Positions 35,802 to 44,179 of a DNA stretch of 64,000 nucleotides are shown here, in pieces. This DNA comes from Streptomyces composti (GTDB taxonomy: Bacteria; Actinomycetota; Actinomycetes; Streptomycetales; Streptomycetaceae), in the NCBI RefSeq assembly GCF_012034205.1, contig NZ_JAATEM010000003.1, forward strand, positions 1 through 64,000. The letters run 5' to 3'. Below the pieces are notes generated by a model that ran no database searches, was not told the DNA's origin, and worked only from the letters and a program-made list of their open reading frames with translations. The first letter of the stretch is position 1. Each line of letters opens with the position of its first letter. A program made the translations under genes and the position numbers.

Positions 35802-37607
35802 ATGGCAGCGAGCGGGGACATGGGCGCGGCGGTCGTCGAGGCGGCGCGCAGCGGTGACCAGCGGGCGCAGGACCAGCTCGTCGCCGGCTGCCTGCCGCTG
35901 GTCTACAACATCGTGGGCAGGGCGCTGAACGGTCACCCGGACGTCGACGACGTGGTGCAGGAGACCATGCTGCGCGCCCTGCGCTCGCTCGGCTCACTGG
36001 CCGACCCCGCCAAGTTCCGGTCCTGGCTGGTGGCCATCACCATGAACCAGATACGCCACCACTGGCGCGACGGCCGCACCGTACCGGCCGGCCAGGAACT
36101 GCACGACGCGCACGACGTCGCCGACCCCGGCGCCGACTTCGTGGACCTGACCATCATCCGGCTCGGACTTCAAGGCCAGCGGCGCGAGGTCGCGGAGGCC
36201 ACCCGCTGGCTGGACCCGGACGACCAGGCGCTCCTGTCCCTGTGGTGGCTGGAAGCCGCGGGCGAGCTGACCCGCGCGGAGGTGGCCGCGGCGCTGGAGC
36301 TGTCGCCGCAGCACACGGCGGTCCGGGTGCAGCGCATGAAGGCCCAGCTGGAGACGGCCCGGCTGGTGGTACGGGCGCTGGCGGCGCAGCCGCGTTGCGT
36401 GCTGCTGGACGACGTCGTCGGCATCTGGGACGGCACCCCGTCCGCCCTGTGGCGCAAGCGGATCGCCCGCCATGCCCGGGACTGCACCCGCTGCGCCGGT
36501 TTCCAGGCCGACCTGGCCCCGGCGGAGGGTCTGCTGGTCGGCCTGGGGCTGGTGCCGGTCGCGGGCCTGCTCGGCGGGGCGCTGGCCGGTTTCGCGGGTG
36601 GTGCGGCGGATGCGGCACCGATGGCGTTCGCGGCGGACGCCGGGGCGAGCCGGCCGGCGTTCACCACGGACGCGGGGGCGACCCAGCCGATACCGGCGGC
36701 CGGCGGGGGACCGGGGTACGGCGACCACGGCTTCCCCGGCGGTCCCGTCGACGTCGATGCGCCCACGACGGCCGTCCCGCGCGCGCACGGCGCGCCCGGG
36801 CCCGAGGCGCCGACGCCCGCCGCCGGGATCGGTGCCGGCGCCGGCCCGCGCACCAGCCGCCGGGCCCGGACCCGGCAGCGCAGGCGGCGGAACCGGACCG
36901 TGGCAGCCGCCGCCGTCGCGCTGCTCGTCGCCGGCGGGACCGTCGGCGGCATCACGATCCTCACCCCGGAGGACAAGGACGGCACCACCGTGCAGTCGGC
37001 GCCCGAGGGCGTCGAACCGTCCGCCACGTCCGGCACCGATACGGTGACGCCCTCGCCCTCGCCCTCCGCCTCGCCCTCCGCCGGCCCGTCCCGCAAGCCG
37101 TCGGTCTCGGCGTCCCCGAAGCCCAGCACGTCCCCCAGGAAGACGACGGTCGCTCGCGCCACCCAGCCGGAACGCACCAGGACCGCGCAGCAGCAGCCGC
37201 GGAAGAAGCCGTCGACCACCGCGCAGGCGGCCCCCGCAGGCTCACCCGCCGCGCAGGTCCTCGCGCTCACCAACGCCGAGCGCAGCAAGGCCGGTTGTGG
37301 TCCGGTGACCGCCGACAGCCGCCTCGCCAAGGCCGCCCAGCTGCACAGCGAGGACATGTCGGCCAACAACTACTTCAGCCACACCAGCCAGGACGGCCGC
37401 TCCTTCGTCGACCGCGCCAAGGCCCAGGGCTACCCGAGCCCCGGCGCCGAGAACATCGCCAAGGGCCAGAGTTCCGCCGCGGCGGTCATGGACGCCTGGA
37501 TGAACTCCCCCGGCCACCGCGCGAACATCCTCAACTGCGACCTCAAGACCATGGGGGTCGGCGTCACCACCGACGACTGGACCTGGACCCAGGTCTTCGG
37601 CTTCTGA
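35802..37607 (+). CDS. ECF sigma factor fused to zinc-finger anti-sigma-like, transmembrane and CAP/SCP domains
   Basis: A 601-residue single chain. Sigma region 2 covers about 25-90 (HPDVDDVVQETMLRALRSL, KFRSWLVAITMNQIRHHW). Region 4 covers about 135-185 (DDQALLSLWWLEAAG, LSPQHTAVRVQRMKAQL). Next comes H224-x3-C228-x2-C231 (HARDCTRC), the zinc-binding pattern of ZAS anti-sigma factors, and a hydrophobic stretch at 243-265. A Gly/Pro linker, an Arg-rich block (350-365) and a membrane helix (366-388) follow. After a Ser/Pro linker the C-terminal 120 residues are a CAP/SCP domain (LTNAERSKAGCGP, YFSHTSQDG, GAENIA, NSPGHRANIL). It looks like sigma, anti-sigma and surface sensor in one protein. 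Confidence 0.9.
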   Translation: MAASGDMGAAVVEAARSGDQRAQDQLVAGCLPLVYNIVGRALNGHPDVDDVVQETMLRALRSLGSLADPAKFRSWLVAITMNQIRHHWRDGRTVPAGQELHDAHDVADPGADFVDLTIIRLGLQGQRREVAEATRWLDPDDQALLSLWWLEAAGELTRAEVAAALELSPQHTAVRVQRMKAQLETARLVVRALAAQPRCVLLDDVVGIWDGTPSALWRKRIARHARDCTRCAGFQADLAPAEGLLVGLGLVPVAGLLGGALAGFAGGAADAAPMAFAADAGASRPAFTTDAGATQPIPAAGGGPGYGDHGFPGGPVDVDAPTTAVPRAHGAPGPEAPTPAAGIGAGAGPRTSRRARTRQRRRRNRTVAAAAVALLVAGGTVGGITILTPEDKDGTTVQSAPEGVEPSATSGTDTVTPSPSPSASPSAGPSRKPSVSASPKPSTSPRKTTVARATQPERTRTAQQQPRKKPSTTAQAAPAGSPAAQVLALTNAERSKAGCGPVTADSRLAKAAQLHSEDMSANNYFSHTSQDGRSFVDRAKAQGYPSPGAENIAKGQSSAAAVMDAWMNSPGHRANILNCDLKTMGVGVTTDDWTWTQVFGF

Positions 37608-37778
37608 ACCCCCGGGTGACGGGTCTCGGAGTCGGCCGCGCTCAGCGGCTGCCCGCTCGGCACGGTCCTTTCCCGCGCCGCCCGTGCCCGCTCGGCCCTG
37701 ATCACGTCCCGGCACGAGACGGAGCGGGGGGAGCCCCGGGGAGCGGGCGTGGCCGCCTGACCGGCGGCGTACCCGGAG

Positions 37779-39038
37779 TCACCACGACTCGGAGTCGTCC
37801 ACCCCCTCCCGTGCGGGCCGGGCCGGAGCAGCCCGGCCCGCACGGCCGTCCTCCTCCGCCCTCTCCGGTCTCCGGGCACCCGCCCGCACCCGCGTCGCCA
37901 GCAGCGGCAGCACGAGCACGGAGATCATCGCCGCCCCCACCAGCGAGGCCGCCTCGTCCGTGGCGAGCAGCTTCTGGTCCACCCCGATGGTGGTGATCGC
38001 GACGACGAGCGGCAGACACGTGGAGGCGAACAGCGCCAGCGCAGCACGGTCCCTGCGGCCCAGGTCCCTCGGCGCGAGCAGGAACACCGGCCCGCCCCGC
38101 ACCAGCACCACCAGCAGCAGGAACACCGGCACGAGCAGCAGCGCCTCCGGATCGTGGAGCAGCGCGTGCAGATCGAACTCGATACCGGTGACGACGTAGA
38201 AGAGGGGCACCAGGAAGCCGAACCCCATCGCCTCCACCTTGCTCAGCACCACCCCGCCCGCCGCGGGCACCGCCCGCTGCAGGATGATCCGGGTCAGCAC
38301 CCCGGCGGCGAACGCGCCGAGCAGCACATCGAGGCCGAACACCTCGGCGAGGCCCAGCATGCAGGCCAGCAGCAGCATCACGAACCGGACCGCGAACTGG
38401 GCGCTGCTGTGCAGGGTCCGCTCGGCCAGCCGCCCGAACCAGGGCGGCCGGGGCCGCAGCGCCCACAGCACCGCGAGGCCCGTGATCACGCCGAACGCCA
38501 CCAGCAGCGCCGCGGACTCGGCGGGCCGGCGCCCGCTGAGCAGCAGCGTCACCGCCACCACGGGGCCGAACTCCCCGACCGCCCCGAACGCGGACATCAC
38601 CGTCCCGAAGCGGCCCTTCAGTTCGCCGCTGTCGCGCAGCATCGGCAGGACCGTGCCGAGCGCCGTGCTGGTCAGGGCGGTGCCGACGACCAGTGCCTGG
38701 AGCACGTCCTCGCCGCTGACGAGGAAGGCCAGCCCGATCCCCAGGCCCAGCGAGACCAGCCACGCCCACAGCGAACGGCGCAGGGTGTCGCCGCGCACCG
38801 CCGCGAAGTCGATCTCGTAGCCGGCGAGGAAGATCAGCATCGACAGTCCGAGATCGGCGAGCGTGTCGACCACCTCGGTGCTGTGCGCCCAGCCGAGCAC
38901 GTCCGGCCCGATCAGCACGCCCAGCACGATCTCGAAGATGACCAGCGGGATCCGCACCCACCGCCCGGCCGCGAACACCAGCAGCGGGGCGAGGACGGCC
39001 GCGCCCATGATCAGGACGAGGGTGCCCGGATGGCTCAT
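37779..39038 (-). CDS. cation:proton antiporter (CPA2 family)
   Basis: A 419-residue membrane protein with about 12 helices. It has the CPA2 patterns LGVLIGPDVLGW, LGLSMLIFLAGYEIDF and ALTSTALGTVLPMLRDSGEL, and the discontinuous-helix region FGAVGEFGPVVAV. It probably exchanges Na+ or K+ for H+. No TrkA-N regulatory domain is attached; the C-terminal about 40 residues are charged and disordered. It is convergent with the sigma/CAP gene. ATG 39038 gives a short cytosolic N-terminus. Confidence 0.9.
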   Translation of the reverse strand: MSHPGTLVLIMGAAVLAPLLVFAAGRWVRIPLVIFEIVLGVLIGPDVLGWAHSTEVVDTLADLGLSMLIFLAGYEIDFAAVRGDTLRRSLWAWLVSLGLGIGLAFLVSGEDVLQALVVGTALTSTALGTVLPMLRDSGELKGRFGTVMSAFGAVGEFGPVVAVTLLLSGRRPAESAALLVAFGVITGLAVLWALRPRPPWFGRLAERTLHSSAQFAVRFVMLLLACMLGLAEVFGLDVLLGAFAAGVLTRIILQRAVPAAGGVVLSKVEAMGFGFLVPLFYVVTGIEFDLHALLHDPEALLLVPVFLLLVVLVRGGPVFLLAPRDLGRRDRAALALFASTCLPLVVAITTIGVDQKLLATDEAASLVGAAMISVLVLPLLATRVRAGARRPERAEEDGRAGRAAPARPAREGVDDSESW

Positions 39039-39251
39039 GACCCGATCCGGAGCATCGCATCTCCCTCGCACCACCCGACCTGCCGCCACTGTCACCCACC
39101 CCCCGGTCCCGGGCCACCGGACGGCAGCCGACGGAGGGACCGGAGGGGCGAGCCGGCACGAGGTCGTACCACCGCATCCGCCGATCGGCTGATGCCGCTT
39201 CGAGCGTGATGGGCGATGCGGCGGGCGCCGCCCGTGCGCGAGGCTCGTCGC

Positions 39252-40181
39252 ATGACCACGGCGAGCAGCAGGGCGACCGCCTCCGGGCCGGTCGTCGAAG
39301 TCAGCGGCCTGCGCAAGTCCTACGGCGGGCGGACCGTCGTCGACGGCGTCTCCTTCGCCGTCGAGGAGGGCGAGATCTTCGGCATCCTCGGCCCGAACGG
39401 CGCCGGCAAGACCACCACCGTCGAGTGCGTGGAGGGCCTGCGCCTCCCCGACGCGGGCCGCATCCGGGTCGCCGGGCTCGACCCGGTCGCCGACCACGAG
39501 GCGGTGACCCGGGTCCTCGGTGCCCAGCTGCAGGAGAGCGAGCTGCAGCCGAAACTCACCGTGCGCGAGGCGCTGGAGCTGTACGCCGCCCTGTACCCGG
39601 CCCCCGCCGACTGGCGTCCGCTCGCCGAACGCCTCGGCCTCGCCGGTCAGCTCGGCACCCGGTTCGCCAAGCTCAGCGGTGGCCAGAAGCAGCGCCTGTT
39701 CATCGCGCTCGCCCTGGTCGGCGACCCCAGGATCGTGGTGCTCGACGAGCTGACGACCGGGCTCGACCCGCGCGCCCGCCGCGACACCTGGCAGCTCATC
39801 GAGGACGTCCGCGCCCGCGGCGTCACCGTTCTCCTCGTCACGCACTTCATGGAGGAGGCGCAGCGGCTGTGCGACCGGATCGCCCTGATCGACAACGGGC
39901 GGATCGCCGCGCTCGACACACCCCGCGGGCTGATCGGCCGGGCGGCGGGCTCCACCGTCATCTCGTTCACGCCGTCGGAACCGCTCGACGACGAGGAGGT
40001 GGCCGCGCTGCCCGCGCTCGCCTCCGTGGAGCACAAGGACGGCCGGATCACGCTGGCCGGCACGGACGAGACCGTCAACGCGGTCATCTCGCTCCTCGCC
40101 CGGCGCCGGATCGCCGCGCACCAGCTCCGCGTCACCGACGCCACGCTCGACGACGCCTTCCTCGACCTGACGACGGCCTGA
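39252..40181 (+). CDS. ABC transporter ATP-binding protein (drug-export type)
   Basis: A 309-residue ATPase of the DrrA/CcmA-like group. Walker A is GPNGAGKTTTVE, the Q-loop is AQLQESELQPKLT, the signature is LSGGQKQRL, Walker B is IVVLDELTTGLDP and the switch His is in LVTHFMEEA. A C-terminal extension of about 90 residues follows, as in DrrA-type exporters. It forms an operon with the permease and two-component genes downstream. Confidence 0.93.
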   Translation: MTTASSRATASGPVVEVSGLRKSYGGRTVVDGVSFAVEEGEIFGILGPNGAGKTTTVECVEGLRLPDAGRIRVAGLDPVADHEAVTRVLGAQLQESELQPKLTVREALELYAALYPAPADWRPLAERLGLAGQLGTRFAKLSGGQKQRLFIALALVGDPRIVVLDELTTGLDPRARRDTWQLIEDVRARGVTVLLVTHFMEEAQRLCDRIALIDNGRIAALDTPRGLIGRAAGSTVISFTPSEPLDDEEVAALPALASVEHKDGRITLAGTDETVNAVISLLARRRIAAHQLRVTDATLDDAFLDLTTA

Positions 40182-40235
40182 CGACGGCCTGACGCCCGAG
40201 ACGCCGCACTCGGAACACCCGGACGGAGCCGGAAC

Positions 40236-41009
40236 ATGACCACGACTCAGACGGGCGCCCGCGGGGGCGCCTCCCCGCGCAACGCCGTGCTGTGTGCCGA
40301 GGCCCGGCTCTTCCGCAGGGAACCCGGCAACCTCTTCTGGATCCTGGTGTTCCCGCCCCTGCTGCTGGCGATCCTCGGCTGCATCCCGCCGTTCCGGAAG
40401 GTCAGCGAGGACCTGGGCGGCATCCGGCTCATCGACACCTATGTGCCCGTGACCGTGCTGGTCGCCCTGATCGTGGCCGGAGTGCAGGCGATGCCGCCCG
40501 TCGTCACCGGCTACCGGGAGCGCGGCATCCTGCGCCGGATGTCGGCGACCCCGGTGCGCCCGTCGGCCCTGCTGTCCGCGCAGATGGCCCTGCACGGCGC
40601 CGCGGGACTGGTGTCGGCGCTGCTGTCGCTCGCGGTGGGCCGCCTCGCCTTCGGCGTACGGCTGCCGCAGCAGCCGTTCGGCTATGTCCTCGCCCTGCTG
40701 CTGGCGGTCGCCGCCGCGCTGGCCATGGGGGCCCTGGTGGCGGCGCGTGCCCGGACCGCGAAGATCGCGGCCGCGGTCGGCTCCGCGGTGTTCTTCCCGA
40801 GCATGTTCTGCGCCGGCGTCTGGGTGCCCGTGGCGGCCATGCCGGACGTGCTCGCCCGCGTCGTCGGGTTCACCCCGTTCGGAGCGGCGGCCCGCGCCCT
40901 CGACCAGGCGGCCGCGGGCGACTGGCCGTCGCTGTCCCACCTCGCCGTGCTCACCGCCTGGGCGGTGCTGCTGACGGCGGTGGCGAGCCGCTGGTTCCGG
41001 TGGGAGTAG
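40236..41009 (+). CDS. ABC-2 type transporter permease
   Basis: A 257-residue membrane protein with six helices of the ABC-2 family. FRREPGNLFWILVFPPLLLAIL opens the first helix, and the conserved cytosolic YRERGILRRMSATPV precedes the core. It ends RWFRWE. It is the partner of the ATPase 54 bp upstream. The exported compound is unknown; the linked two-component pair suggests stress-induced drug or peptide export. Confidence 0.92.
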   Translation: MTTTQTGARGGASPRNAVLCAEARLFRREPGNLFWILVFPPLLLAILGCIPPFRKVSEDLGGIRLIDTYVPVTVLVALIVAGVQAMPPVVTGYRERGILRRMSATPVRPSALLSAQMALHGAAGLVSALLSLAVGRLAFGVRLPQQPFGYVLALLLAVAAALAMGALVAARARTAKIAAAVGSAVFFPSMFCAGVWVPVAAMPDVLARVVGFTPFGAAARALDQAAAGDWPSLSHLAVLTAWAVLLTAVASRWFRWE

Positions 41010-41019
41010 GAAGGCTTCC

Positions 41020-42297
41020 GTGCAGACTGGGGGGATGACGGCGGCGGACACGGACATCGAGCGGCGCTGGGAGCTGTTCCGCAGGTGGGGGCCGTACGGA
41101 CTGCTCGGCGGCGGCACGCTCCTGGCGGCGGCCACCGCCCCCGAGCTGACGCCGAGCGCGGGTGAACGGTACACGGCGGCGGTCCTGGTGCCCGCGGCCC
41201 TCCTGCTGCAGCTGTACTGGGGCCGGGCCGGCCGCTCCCGTCCCGGGCCGACGCCCGCCGGAGCGGTGTACTACACCCTGCGCTGGGCGCTCGGCTTCGC
41301 GCTCACCTGGCTGAACCCCTTCTTCGCGTTCTACGCCGTCACCGGCTACTTCGACGCCGACAAGCTGATCCCCGGCGGGAGGCGGTGGCAGCGGGCCGGA
41401 CCGTTCGCCTGCTCGGTGGCCGTGGCCGGTTCGCAGGCCGGCGGGATGCCGTTCCGCAGCGGCGCGCAGTGGGCCCTGTTCGCCGGGCTGCTGGTCGCCA
41501 ACAACGTGCTGCTCACCGTGATCAGCAACCTCTCCGCGCAGGAGGAGAAACGCTCCCGCGCCCGCGCCGCCACCATCGCCGAGCTCGAACGCACCAACGC
41601 CGCCCTCCAGCAGGCCCTCGACGAGAACGCCGCCCTGCACGCCCAGCTCCTGGTGCAGGCGAGAGAAGCGGGCATCGCCGACGAACGCAGACGGCTGGCC
41701 GCGGAGATCCACGACACCATCGCCCAGGGCCTGACCGGCATCATCGCCCAGCTGCAGGTCGTCGCGGGCACACCGGACCCGGCGACCGCCCACGAGCATG
41801 TGCGGCGCGCCGCCGACCTCGCCCGGCACAGCCTCGGCGAGGCCCGCCGCGCCGTGCAGAACCTCGCGCCCGTGGCCCTGACCCACGACGGACTGCCCCA
41901 GGCCCTGGAGAAGCTGGTCGCCCAGTGGTCCGATCAGAACGGTGTACGGGCCGAGTTCACGCTCACCGGCACCGAGGAGTCCCTGCACGCCGAGGTGTCG
42001 GCGACGCTGCTGCGCATCACCCAGGAGGCCCTGGCCAACGCCGCCCGGCACGCGTCCGCCTCGCGCGTCGGCGTCACGCTCAGCTTCATGGGTGACGAGG
42101 TCACCCTGGACGTGCGCGACGACGGCCGGGGCTTCGACCCGCTGACGCTGCCCGAGCGCACCGGCACCGGCGGCTTCGGCCTCGACGGCATGCGCGCCCG
42201 CGCCGAACGCATCGCCGGCTCGCTGACCGTCGAGTCCGAACCGGGGTACGGCACGGCGGTGTCGGCTCGCGTACCGTTGGTGCGCCATGACCGATGA
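41020..42297 (+). CDS. NarL-type sensor histidine kinase
   Basis: A 425-residue kinase. About five N-terminal membrane helices without a large outside loop suggest an intramembrane-sensing kinase. A coiled coil (ELERTNAALQQALDENAAL) precedes the HisKA_3 box RRLAAEIHDTIAQGLTGI. The HATPase boxes are ITQEALANAARHA and VRDDGRGFDP. GTG 41020 has AGGAAGG 6 bp upstream; ATG 41035 is an alternative. The gene starts 10 bp after the permease stop and overlaps the regulator by 11 bp. Confidence 0.92.
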   Translation: MQTGGMTAADTDIERRWELFRRWGPYGLLGGGTLLAAATAPELTPSAGERYTAAVLVPAALLLQLYWGRAGRSRPGPTPAGAVYYTLRWALGFALTWLNPFFAFYAVTGYFDADKLIPGGRRWQRAGPFACSVAVAGSQAGGMPFRSGAQWALFAGLLVANNVLLTVISNLSAQEEKRSRARAATIAELERTNAALQQALDENAALHAQLLVQAREAGIADERRRLAAEIHDTIAQGLTGIIAQLQVVAGTPDPATAHEHVRRAADLARHSLGEARRAVQNLAPVALTHDGLPQALEKLVAQWSDQNGVRAEFTLTGTEESLHAEVSATLLRITQEALANAARHASASRVGVTLSFMGDEVTLDVRDDGRGFDPLTLPERTGTGGFGLDGMRARAERIAGSLTVESEPGYGTAVSARVPLVRHDR

Positions 42298-43045
42298 CGT
42301 GACCGGTGACGAGGGTGCCGCCGCTCCCGAGGACCCCGCTCCCGGGGACCGCGTCCCCGAGGACGGCGTGCCCGAGCACCGCGTGCCGGAGGACGCCGTG
42401 CCGGAGGACGCCGTGATCTCCCTGCTCGTCGTCGACGACCATCCCGTGGTGCGGGACGGCCTGCGGGGCATGTTCGAGTCGGCGCCCGGCTTCACCGTGC
42501 TCGGCGAGGCCGCCAACGGTGTCGAGGCGGTCGCGCTGGTCGCCGAACTCGACCCGGACGTGGTTCTGATGGACCTGCGCATGCCGGACGGAGACGGGGT
42601 CGGCGCCATCGCCGAACTCACCCGCCGCGGCGCCCGCGCCAAGGTGCTGGTCCTGACCACCTACGACACGGACTCCGACACCATCCCCGCGATCGAGGCG
42701 GGCGCGACGGGCTATCTGCTGAAGGACGCCCCGCGCGAGGAGCTGTTCGCCGCGGTGCGCGCGGCGGCCGAGGGCCGCACGGTCCTGTCCCCGGCGGTGG
42801 CCTCCCGTCTGGTCTCCGCGGTCCGCGCGCCCGCCAACGAGCCCCTCTCACCCCGCGAACGCGAAGTTCTCGCCCTGGTCGCCAGGGGCACCTCGAACCG
42901 CGAGATCGCCCGCGAGCTGTTCATCAGCGAGGCCACGGTGAAGACCCATCTCACCCACCTCTACGCCAAGCTCGGGGTCAACGACCGTGCGGCAGCGGTG
43001 GCGACGGCGTACGAGCGGGGCATCCTGGGCGGCCGCGGCGACTGA
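42287..43045 (+). CDS. NarL/LuxR-family response regulator with N-terminal repeats
   Basis: A 252-residue regulator. Residues 14-43 are six 5-residue repeats of the form PED-x-V, absent from typical family members. The receiver follows (LLVVDDHPVVRDGLRG; Asp in VLMDLRMPDGD; LTTYDTD; YLLKDAPREE). The LuxR helix-turn-helix is LSPREREVLALVARG and ISEATVKTHLTHLYAKLGV. Its start overlaps the kinase stop. It probably controls the upstream exporter genes. Confidence 0.93.
   Translation: MTDDVTGDEGAAAPEDPAPGDRVPEDGVPEHRVPEDAVPEDAVISLLVVDDHPVVRDGLRGMFESAPGFTVLGEAANGVEAVALVAELDPDVVLMDLRMPDGDGVGAIAELTRRGARAKVLVLTTYDTDSDTIPAIEAGATGYLLKDAPREELFAAVRAAAEGRTVLSPAVASRLVSAVRAPANEPLSPREREVLALVARGTSNREIARELFISEATVKTHLTHLYAKLGVNDRAAAVATAYERGILGGRGD
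42326..42415 (+). repeat. 15-bp in-frame tandem repeat within the response regulator gene
   Basis: Six units of 15 bp encode PEDPA, PGDRV, PEDGV, PEHRV, PEDAV and PEDAV. The last two units are identical at DNA level, suggesting recent slippage. Confidence 0.8.
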
Positions 43046-43069
43046 GGCCGGTCCGCTCACCCGGCACGG

Positions 43070-43167
43070 ACGAGGGCGGGGGCCCTCCCGCACATGACGA
43101 GGGCGGTGGTCCCTCCCGCACATGACGAGGGCGGTGGTCCCTCCCGCACATGACGAGGGCGGGGCCC
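43070..43167. repeat. 28-bp tandem repeat, 3.5 units
   Basis: Units begin ACGAGGGCGG, continue with a G/T-variable centre and end CCCTCCCGCACATG. The second and third are identical and the first lacks one base. Each unit can form a GAGGG/CCCTC hairpin. The array sits in the 3' region of the response regulator gene. Confidence 0.85.
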
Positions 43168-43178
43168 GAAACCCCGCC
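43158..43178. terminator. bidirectional terminator
   Basis: A 7-bp GGCGGGG/CCCCGCC stem with a 7-nt loop starts inside the last partial repeat unit. It lies between the convergent response regulator gene and the hypothetical gene. Confidence 0.65.
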
Positions 43179-43216
43179 CGGATTCGGAGAACCCCGCCCG
43201 GATCAGCGGCCCCGGA

Positions 43217-43654
43217 TCAGGGCCAGACGAGGCAGTACGGCTGGTGCCCCGCCTCGTGCAGCCGGTGGCTGAAGTCCTGCCACTCGTGGAGCAGCTGGTA
43301 GACGTTGAAGGCGTCGCGGGGGCCGCCGCGGTCGGGGACCGTGGACCAGATGAAGGCTGCCGCGCCGACCGCCTCCTCGCCGATGCCGCGCAGCGGGTCG
43401 ACGACCGTCATGGGCAGCTTGACCACCGCGTAGTCGGGGTGCAGCACGACCAGTTCCAGCGGAGGCACCTTGTGCAGGGGAACGCCCTCGATGCCGGTCA
43501 GCACCATGGCCGCCATGGTCTCCGGCTTGATCTTGGTGAACATGCCGCCCATGCCGAGCTCGTCGCCGCCGAGTTCCTCGGGACGCATCGAGATCGGGAC
43601 GCGGGCTGCCGTGGCGCCGTCCGGCGCGCCGAAGTACTTGTACGTCACCCCCAC
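43217..43654 (-). CDS. conserved hypothetical protein
   Basis: A 145-residue soluble protein beginning MGVTYKYFGAPDGATAARV and ending HQPYCLVWP. I do not recognise a domain. A Pro-rich hydrophobic middle (VPPLELVVLHPDYAVVKL) suggests a compact alpha/beta fold. GTG 43654 is used; GTG 43648 is two codons later. It is divergent from hemL across a 684-bp region of strong inverted repeats. Confidence 0.7.
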   Translation of the reverse strand: MGVTYKYFGAPDGATAARVPISMRPEELGGDELGMGGMFTKIKPETMAAMVLTGIEGVPLHKVPPLELVVLHPDYAVVKLPMTVVDPLRGIGEEAVGAAAFIWSTVPDRGGPRDAFNVYQLLHEWQDFSHRLHEAGHQPYCLVWP

Positions 43655-43993
43655 CCGACCACCATTCCTGCTCCCCGGTCCCAGCCGATCGATCCGTCCG
43701 TGTATACGTCCGTCGAGCCGCTCGGGTTCGCTCGGAACTCCATGAGTCTGACGGGACTCGTTCGCGCCTGCCGCGTTCGCCGCCTCGTCCGTGTGCTGGG
43801 TCTCGCGCCGGTGCCTTCCCCGCCGGGCACGTCGAGGACCCAGGTCATCAGTCCCCTCGCCCAGTCCGCCACCGCGATGCATATCTCCACCCGACTGCTT
43901 TTCTAGGACGCGCGGCCCCCGCCGCGCAACCCGATGATCGTGTCAGTGACCTCCCCCACGGCCGCCCGCCGAAACGTGCGGTGAAACATCGGT

Positions 43994-44110
43994 CCGCGCG
44001 ATCTTCGCGGCCTCCGCCCGACCCGGGCCGTGTGAGCTGCGTGTACCAGACGCCAGTTTCGCAGATCACACGGCGGTGAGGGGGACCGGAGGCCGCAGAG
44101 ATCCGCGCGG
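43994..44110. repeat. long imperfect inverted repeat (large hairpin)
   Basis: Positions 43994-44016 pair with 44087-44110 (10 bp perfect at 44007-44016/44087-44096, plus two further helices around one mismatch, one G-T pair and one bulge). Positions 44028-44041 pair with 44060-44073 (13 of 14). The 18-nt loop is 44042-44059. About 35 base pairs form over 117 nt. Confidence 0.75.
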
Positions 44111-44128
44111 TGGCCGAGAACGATCGGT

Positions 44129-44149
44129 GCGGTCGCTCTTCGCGACCGC
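44129..44149. repeat. hairpin
   Basis: A perfect 8-bp stem GCGGTCGC/GCGACCGC with a TCTTC loop lies 18 bp after the large inverted repeat. Confidence 0.65.
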
Positions 44150-44151
44150 CC

Positions 44152-44179
44152 GGCCGGCGCTCGTGCGGGCCCGCCGGCC
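44152..44179. repeat. hairpin
   Basis: A perfect 8-bp stem GGCCGGCG/CGCCGGCC with a 12-nt loop is the third hairpin of the series before hemL. Confidence 0.55.

Noticed and set aside
43645-43890. 81-codon minus-strand frame upstream of the hypothetical gene at 43217
   Set aside because: No recognisable domain, no good ribosome site, and it would overlap the start of the hypothetical gene; support is too weak.
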